In this document: piece after piece, positions 60,479-64,000 of the stretch
Position numbering within the stretch: position 1 is the first letter of the stretch
Layout: every line of letters begins with the position of its first letter
Origin: Candidatus Zipacnadia bacterium
GTDB taxonomy: Bacteria; Armatimonadota; Zipacnadia; JALGUG01
Reading direction: 5' to 3'
NCBI GenBank assembly: GCA_029820995.1
Contig: JALGUG010000010.1
Location: forward strand, 1 to 64,000
Length of the DNA: 64,000 nt
Notes under the pieces: model-generated
The model's database searches: none
The model's input: the letters and a program-made list of their open reading frames with translations, nothing else
Told to the model about the DNA's origin: nothing
Translations under genes and position numbers: made by a program

Positions 60479-60559
60479 CTGGAGGCTGTTTCATAACGCC
60501 TGTACGAGCCCTTTCAGGGGGATTGTCGTTGATCGTTGAGGTTATGAAACCACCTCTAG
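60479..60559 (+). repeat. Stop-linked palindromic repeat, copy E
   Basis: The left part GTTTCATAAC faces the right part GTTATGAAAC. The central hairpin is CCCT-TTC-AGGG. The right end CTAG carries the TAG stop codon (60558-60556 on the minus strand) of the NTF2-like gene. The unused left end reads CTGG. Confidence 0.85.
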
Positions 60560-61011
60560 AGCGCCGCCCCGCACTCCTCGTAGTTCGTGGCCGAGATCGC
60601 TCGCCACCGGCGTCCCTCCCGCGCGAAAACGACGTCCATCGCCACACCGCGTACCGCCCGCTCGCCCGCGGAGAAGTCCACTTCCAGGCTAACGTAGGCC
60701 CGATCGCCCTCGACCCTGATCTGCATTACTGTGACCGTGAGGTTGAACGGCTCGACGTTTCGGAAGCCGGCGATTGCCTTCCGGTACAGCTCATGCTTGT
60801 CGTTGCCGTACTCGTCGTGGTAGCTCTCCGACACATGCTGCAGGCACCCGCGGACGTTCTTGGCTTCGACGGCTTCCTCCGCCTCACGCAAGACCTCCCG
60901 AATGCGCTCTTCGTCCGTCAGCGATGGCTTGTGGGTCATAAGGTACGAGGCCGCGGCCAGCGCCGCCAGCACAAGACCAAGAGCAACGACACGCCAAGCC
61001 GATCGTCCCAC
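60556..61011 (-). CDS. Membrane-anchored NTF2-like (SnoaL-type) protein
   Basis: A 151-residue product. An N-terminal helix (WRVVALGLVLAALAAASYLM) anchors or exports a cone-shaped alpha+beta domain typical of NTF2-like proteins: a helix pair DEERIREVLREAEEAVEAKN, then strands LTVTVMQIRVEGDRAYVSLE and MDVVFAREGRRWRAISATN. No catalytic residues are assigned. GTG 61011 is chosen, with GAGGGAGG about 8 bases upstream; GTG 61020 is also possible. The longer frame up to 61359 is antisense to the next gene. Its stop belongs to repeat copy E. Confidence 0.72.
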   Translation of the reverse strand: MGRSAWRVVALGLVLAALAAASYLMTHKPSLTDEERIREVLREAEEAVEAKNVRGCLQHVSESYHDEYGNDKHELYRKAIAGFRNVEPFNLTVTVMQIRVEGDRAYVSLEVDFSAGERAVRGVAMDVVFAREGRRWRAISATNYEECGAAL

Positions 61012-61187
61012 CTCAAACACCTCCCTCCTATAGGACGCCTGACTGCGGTGAGATGTTTCGCCTCGCTGGCCGGCGCCAACGGTCGCACTGCAGGAGCAGC
61101 AGTCACCACTGCGCCGCCACAGATGAGTGCTGCACGCTGTCTTGGGCCAGGGCAGGAATAGCCCCAGTCTGGAGGGAACCGACGAAT

Positions 61188-62291
61188 GTGCATCAGGATC
61201 AGACACCCCGTCGGTGCGTAAGTAGGCCTCATCCGGAGCTTCGGCACACAGCCGCGCGGGTGGCCGAGGCCGCTGTCCGGCAGGGACAGCGCTGTCCCTT
61301 GTTGATGGTCCTGGGGCCCTCGGACGCCGGAAAGACCACGCTATCATGGTGCCTAGCACGAGCTCTCACCGAACGCCACAGACAAACGGCCTTCCTTGAC
61401 GCCGATCTCGGACAGAGCGATGTCGGACCGCCAACGACCGTCGGCTGGACCTGGTACGTCCCGGACCTGGAGCGAGAACGACCGGTTGAAGCCCGGGAGA
61501 TCTACTTCGTCGGAGCAACCTCTCCTGCAGACTGCATTCTGGGTACTGCCATCGGAACGGCTCGGATGACTCAAGCCGCTCGGGCAGCAGGGGCCGAGGC
61601 CATTGTTATCGACACCTGCGGCCTGGTTAGCGGCCCCGTCGCCCGGGAGCTGAAGCACGCCCTAATTGATCTGCTGCGCCCATCCTTCGTTGTCGCCATC
61701 CAGCGCAAGAGAGAATTGGAGCATATTCTCGCGCCCTGGGAGCGCTGCCGCAGCATCACCCTCGAGCGCTTGCCGAGCCCCGAACATCTGGCTTCCAAGC
61801 CGCGCGGTCTCCGTCGCCGCCGGCGACAGGAGGCCTTCGCTGCGTACTTCCGCGACACCACGACCATGACGCTGGATCTTCGGCACGTCGCTTTGCATGG
61901 GCTCCTCCCGGGCCTGGGCGAGCCCGTGGACGGGATCACGCGGTCGCTGGCGCAGAATTCGCTCGGCTCGAGGCTGATCCACGCCGAGCGCAGCGACGCA
62001 GGGGTCCTCCTCGTCACCGAGCGACCCGTATCGTCGGAACGCGTGCGGACGCTGCAGGAACAGCTCCCGGAGGAGGCGGTAATCGTACGGGCGCAGTCGG
62101 AACTGGAGGGGCTGCTGGTCGCTCTCGTTGACCCGGAAGGCCGGCACACCTGCTTGGGGCGTCTCTTGTCCGTCGGGGTGTCCGCGCACGAGCTTCGCCT
62201 GGCAGTGCCCATCGTTCCGACCGAGGTCTGCGGGGTGATCGCAGGCCGCACGTCCGTGGATGCCGAGGGGCGCGAGACCGACCAGAGCTGA
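61188..62291 (+). CDS. Clp1/Grc3-like polynucleotide 5'-kinase
   Basis: A 367-residue P-loop protein. The Walker A loop GPSDAGKTT (43-51) and the segment FLDADLGQSDVGPP (69-82) follow the pattern of Clp1/Nol9/Grc3 RNA 5'-kinases (xDxDxGQxxxxPPG). Later it shows VIDTCGLVSGPVARELKHALIDLL and a C-terminal beta-rich domain like that of Grc3 (CLGRLLSVGV near the end). In eukaryotes and archaea these enzymes phosphorylate RNA 5'-hydroxyl ends; bacterial roles are little known. The start is uncertain: GTG 61188 has GGAGGG within 12 bases, and the longer frame to 61053 is unsupported. No RNA ligase is adjacent. Confidence 0.8.
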   Translation: MHQDQTPRRCVSRPHPELRHTAARVAEAAVRQGQRCPLLMVLGPSDAGKTTLSWCLARALTERHRQTAFLDADLGQSDVGPPTTVGWTWYVPDLERERPVEAREIYFVGATSPADCILGTAIGTARMTQAARAAGAEAIVIDTCGLVSGPVARELKHALIDLLRPSFVVAIQRKRELEHILAPWERCRSITLERLPSPEHLASKPRGLRRRRRQEAFAAYFRDTTTMTLDLRHVALHGLLPGLGEPVDGITRSLAQNSLGSRLIHAERSDAGVLLVTERPVSSERVRTLQEQLPEEAVIVRAQSELEGLLVALVDPEGRHTCLGRLLSVGVSAHELRLAVPIVPTEVCGVIAGRTSVDAEGRETDQS

Positions 62292-62322
62292 TTCGCCTGC
62301 TGCAAAACCAGGCCCGGTCCCA

Positions 62323-62420
62323 GGTCCAAAAAAAGACCGTTGCGCGGACGGCGAGCTCCCCGAACGCCTCCAGGCAACGGTTGCTCTCCGTAGAGAGCTG
62401 TGCTAAGGGGGGACAGCACA
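62323..62420. other. Cluster of consecutive hairpins in the 350-base gap after the polynucleotide kinase gene
   Basis: Four inverted repeats lie side by side or overlap. They are GGTC/GACC around an A-rich loop (62323-62338), ACCGTTGC/GCAACGGT (62336-62343 with 62374-62381), GCTCTC-CGTA-GAGAGC (62383-62398) and TGTGCT/AGCACA (62399-62404 with 62415-62420). On the minus strand the second stem is followed by a run of seven T (62334-62328), like a terminator. The gap (62292-62641) contains no recognisable gene. It could encode a structured RNA, or a 5' leader of the next gene. Confidence 0.4.
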
Positions 62421-62466
62421 CTCAATTGATACCTCATTCATCGTAAATCCGTCTGTAGTATTTGTG

Positions 62467-62486
62467 ACAACTTTGGTTGTTTTTTT
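62467..62486 (+). terminator. Weak hairpin with T-tract
   Basis: ACAAC-TTTG-GTTGT is followed by a run of T (62477-62486). The 5-bp stem is weak. It would end transcripts from the polynucleotide kinase gene before the last gene. Confidence 0.35.
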
Positions 62487-62641
62487 CGCCATCCAGGGAA
62501 AGCTCCGCGTACTTTTTGCGTCATGGACGCTGAGACCAGCACGTTCCTGGCACCGACTGTCCCTAGGGCAGGGCGACCGCCCATCCCAGGCGAAACTCGT
62601 CGTAAATGTGGCGCCGTCCTCCGCGAAATGGAGAATACCGC

Positions 62642-64000
62642 ATGAGATCACTTGCCCTGTCTGCCTGTTGCCTTGTAGCCGGCGCTTGGTGCTCGTTCGC
62701 TGCCGATACCTCCATCCGGGTCCTGAACCCGCCTGACGAGTTGGTCGAGGGACGGGCATTCAAGCTCGTCCTGAAGTTCGAGCTCCCGGACAAACTCGGC
62801 CGCGTCCGGTTGCACTGCGAGCTGAAGAACCCCAAACACATTGTGCTCAAATCGCAAGCAGTTGTGGTCCAGGGTGCCGGCACGCGCGAGTTCGAGTTCA
62901 CTGCGCCGCAGCGGAGCCAGGAAAAGGAGGTCCTCTTCGCCGCATGGTTCGGCGAAGATTGGCGGAAATCCATCGGGCCCATTGTGCATACCGATACGGT
63001 TTCGATCGTTACCCCGGAGGTACTGGCCATGCAGCAGGCTCGGCACAAAGATGCGGAGGCCTGGGCGCAGCAACATGGCAAAGCCCTGCGTGAGGGCAGC
63101 AATGTGGCTCTGCTGGCGGACGATCTCCCCGGAATGGATCAGCGACTGGTCGCCGCGGTGCACGATAAGCTGAAGTCAGTCGGGCTCAATGTCGTGCCGC
63201 TGGACGCTCGGGCTGCTGCTAATGAGTTCATCCTCGACCCCGAACGATTCCAGCTTCTGGTGCTGACCAACTCGGCTGTTTTTCCCGCCACGGGCGACCG
63301 AGCTATCCGGAAGTTCCTCCGAGGCGGCGGTGACATTATCGCTCTGGGCGCGCCTGCCTTCACGACGCCGGTGGCCCCCATCGGCGACGAGTGGCTGAGC
63401 GAAGAGCAAATCCGGGAGCGCCTGGCTCAGGTCAAGCCGGAGCATATCCTAATCGACTTCGAGCAGGGCGGCCTGGAGGGATGGCATCGTTCCACCAACA
63501 GGCCTGAATCGCCCAGCAAGCTCAGCATCGAGCAGCCGGGCGCGGCGGGCTCGGGGCGCTGCCTCCACGCCCATCTGCCGGATTTCACCGGCTGGGACAA
63601 CTGGAGCCCGCCGAAGCTCACTCGACCCTTCCCCGCGGACCACTCGCTGACCACCTTCTGGGCCAAGGGCGGACCGGATACCACGTCACTCGCCGTCGAG
63701 TGGCGCGAACAGGACGGGTCGCGCTGGATCGCGACGGTTCCGCTGAGCACCGAGTGGCGCCACTATGCCGTTGCGCCGTACGAGTTCCGGTATTGGCACG
63801 ATAGCCCCACGAAGAACCGAGGAGGAGCCGGAGACGAGTTCCGTCCCGAGCACGCCGCCAGCCTGAGCATCGGCCTGGCCACGACGCACACGCGCATCCG
63901 CACCGGCGAACACGACTTCTGGCTGGACCAGATTGGGACCGCGAGGAACCCCTTTGGCCCACTCCCTCGCCCCGCGGAGTTCGCGGTGCCGCCGGTCGAG
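62642..64000 (+). CDS. Exported protein with amidotransferase-like and CBM-like domains, cut by window end
   Basis: The frame runs open from ATG 62642 to the window end (453 codons, no stop). A signal peptide (RSLALSACCLVAGAWCSFA) precedes a beta-sandwich (about 22-115). A Rossmann-like segment follows (about 155-240; NVALLADDLPGMDQRLVAAV, LLVLTNSAVFPATGDRAIRK, FLRGGGDIIALGAPAF), which resembles the glutamine-amidotransferase-like domains found with glycosidases. A CBM11-like module comes next (LIDFEQGGLEGWHRSTN to FWLDQIGTAR). Such arrays usually precede a catalytic barrel, which would lie beyond the window. GGAG lies 8-9 bases before the ATG. Confidence 0.8.
   Translation, partial: MRSLALSACCLVAGAWCSFAADTSIRVLNPPDELVEGRAFKLVLKFELPDKLGRVRLHCELKNPKHIVLKSQAVVVQGAGTREFEFTAPQRSQEKEVLFAAWFGEDWRKSIGPIVHTDTVSIVTPEVLAMQQARHKDAEAWAQQHGKALREGSNVALLADDLPGMDQRLVAAVHDKLKSVGLNVVPLDARAAANEFILDPERFQLLVLTNSAVFPATGDRAIRKFLRGGGDIIALGAPAFTTPVAPIGDEWLSEEQIRERLAQVKPEHILIDFEQGGLEGWHRSTNRPESPSKLSIEQPGAAGSGRCLHAHLPDFTGWDNWSPPKLTRPFPADHSLTTFWAKGGPDTTSLAVEWREQDGSRWIATVPLSTEWRHYAVAPYEFRYWHDSPTKNRGGAGDEFRPEHAASLSIGLATTHTRIRTGEHDFWLDQIGTARNPFGPLPRPAEFAVPPVE

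Noticed and set aside
61571-62437. A 288-codon minus-strand frame opening in the hairpin region.
   Set aside because: Most of it is antisense to the polynucleotide kinase. It is Arg/Ser-rich with no motif, so it is not called as a gene.

Overview
The window is one stretch of a high-GC bacterial chromosome with dense coding, short gaps and several strand switches. It holds no rRNA, tRNA, CRISPR array, prophage or intact insertion sequence that I can see. My best guess is a diderm Terrabacteria lineage such as Armatimonadota, held loosely. The PNPase, M16 peptidase, Dap/Asd order resembles Firmicutes. The lexA promoter carries a Bacillus-type SOS box. murA directly precedes an mreB/mbl-type gene. 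In contrast, a fused Wzz-type tyrosine kinase implies an outer membrane. DUF6785-type membrane proteins, NPCBM/CBM proteins and uroporphyrinogen-decarboxylase-like proteins are typical of Armatimonadota and Planctomycetota.

Layout. 1-9.6 kb is a plus-strand housekeeping run: pnp (5' end missing), M16 peptidase, dapB, asd, rimO, gltX and a multi-spanning DUF6785-type protein. 9.7-13.1 kb has an FHA-GAF histidine kinase and a methyltransferase (minus), then lexA with its own promoter and SOS box. 13.1-17.5 kb (minus) encodes exported jelly-roll/CBM proteins and small membrane ORFs, one frameshifted. 17.6-29.8 kb (plus) carries an SGNH esterase, a membrane spermidine-synthase-like protein, an AmrS-type radical SAM enzyme with a twin-arginine leader, a secreted HEAT-repeat protein, a GH88/105-like protein, a CsgG-like fusion and a zinc-ribbon M48 protease. 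29.8-32.6 kb is a GH36-like alpha-galactosidase (minus).

32.9-36.9 kb is a membrane-stress cassette: two PspA paralogues, an NfeD-like protein and a flotillin. It converges on a TPR histidine kinase and a degenerate NtrC-type regulator. 40.4-44.1 kb has a Gfo/Idh oxidoreductase, murA and mreB. 44.2-53.1 kb has a secreted M48 protease, an unknown exported protein, a URO-D-like protein, an orphan E2 acyltransferase domain, an M20 hydrolase, a 43-residue membrane protein, thrB and alr. 53.2-64 kb has a tandem pseudokinase, a lipoprotein, a CBM protein, a BY-kinase with a poly-tyrosine tail, an NTF2-like protein, a Clp1/Grc3-like polynucleotide kinase and a secreted protein cut by the window end.

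The most unusual structure is a family of five roughly 80-bp imperfect palindromes (9.6, 48.7, 53.2, 58.0 and 60.5 kb). All five have the same orientation. In every copy one end is a TAG that serves as the stop codon of the adjoining gene, whichever strand that gene is on. I do not recognise this family.
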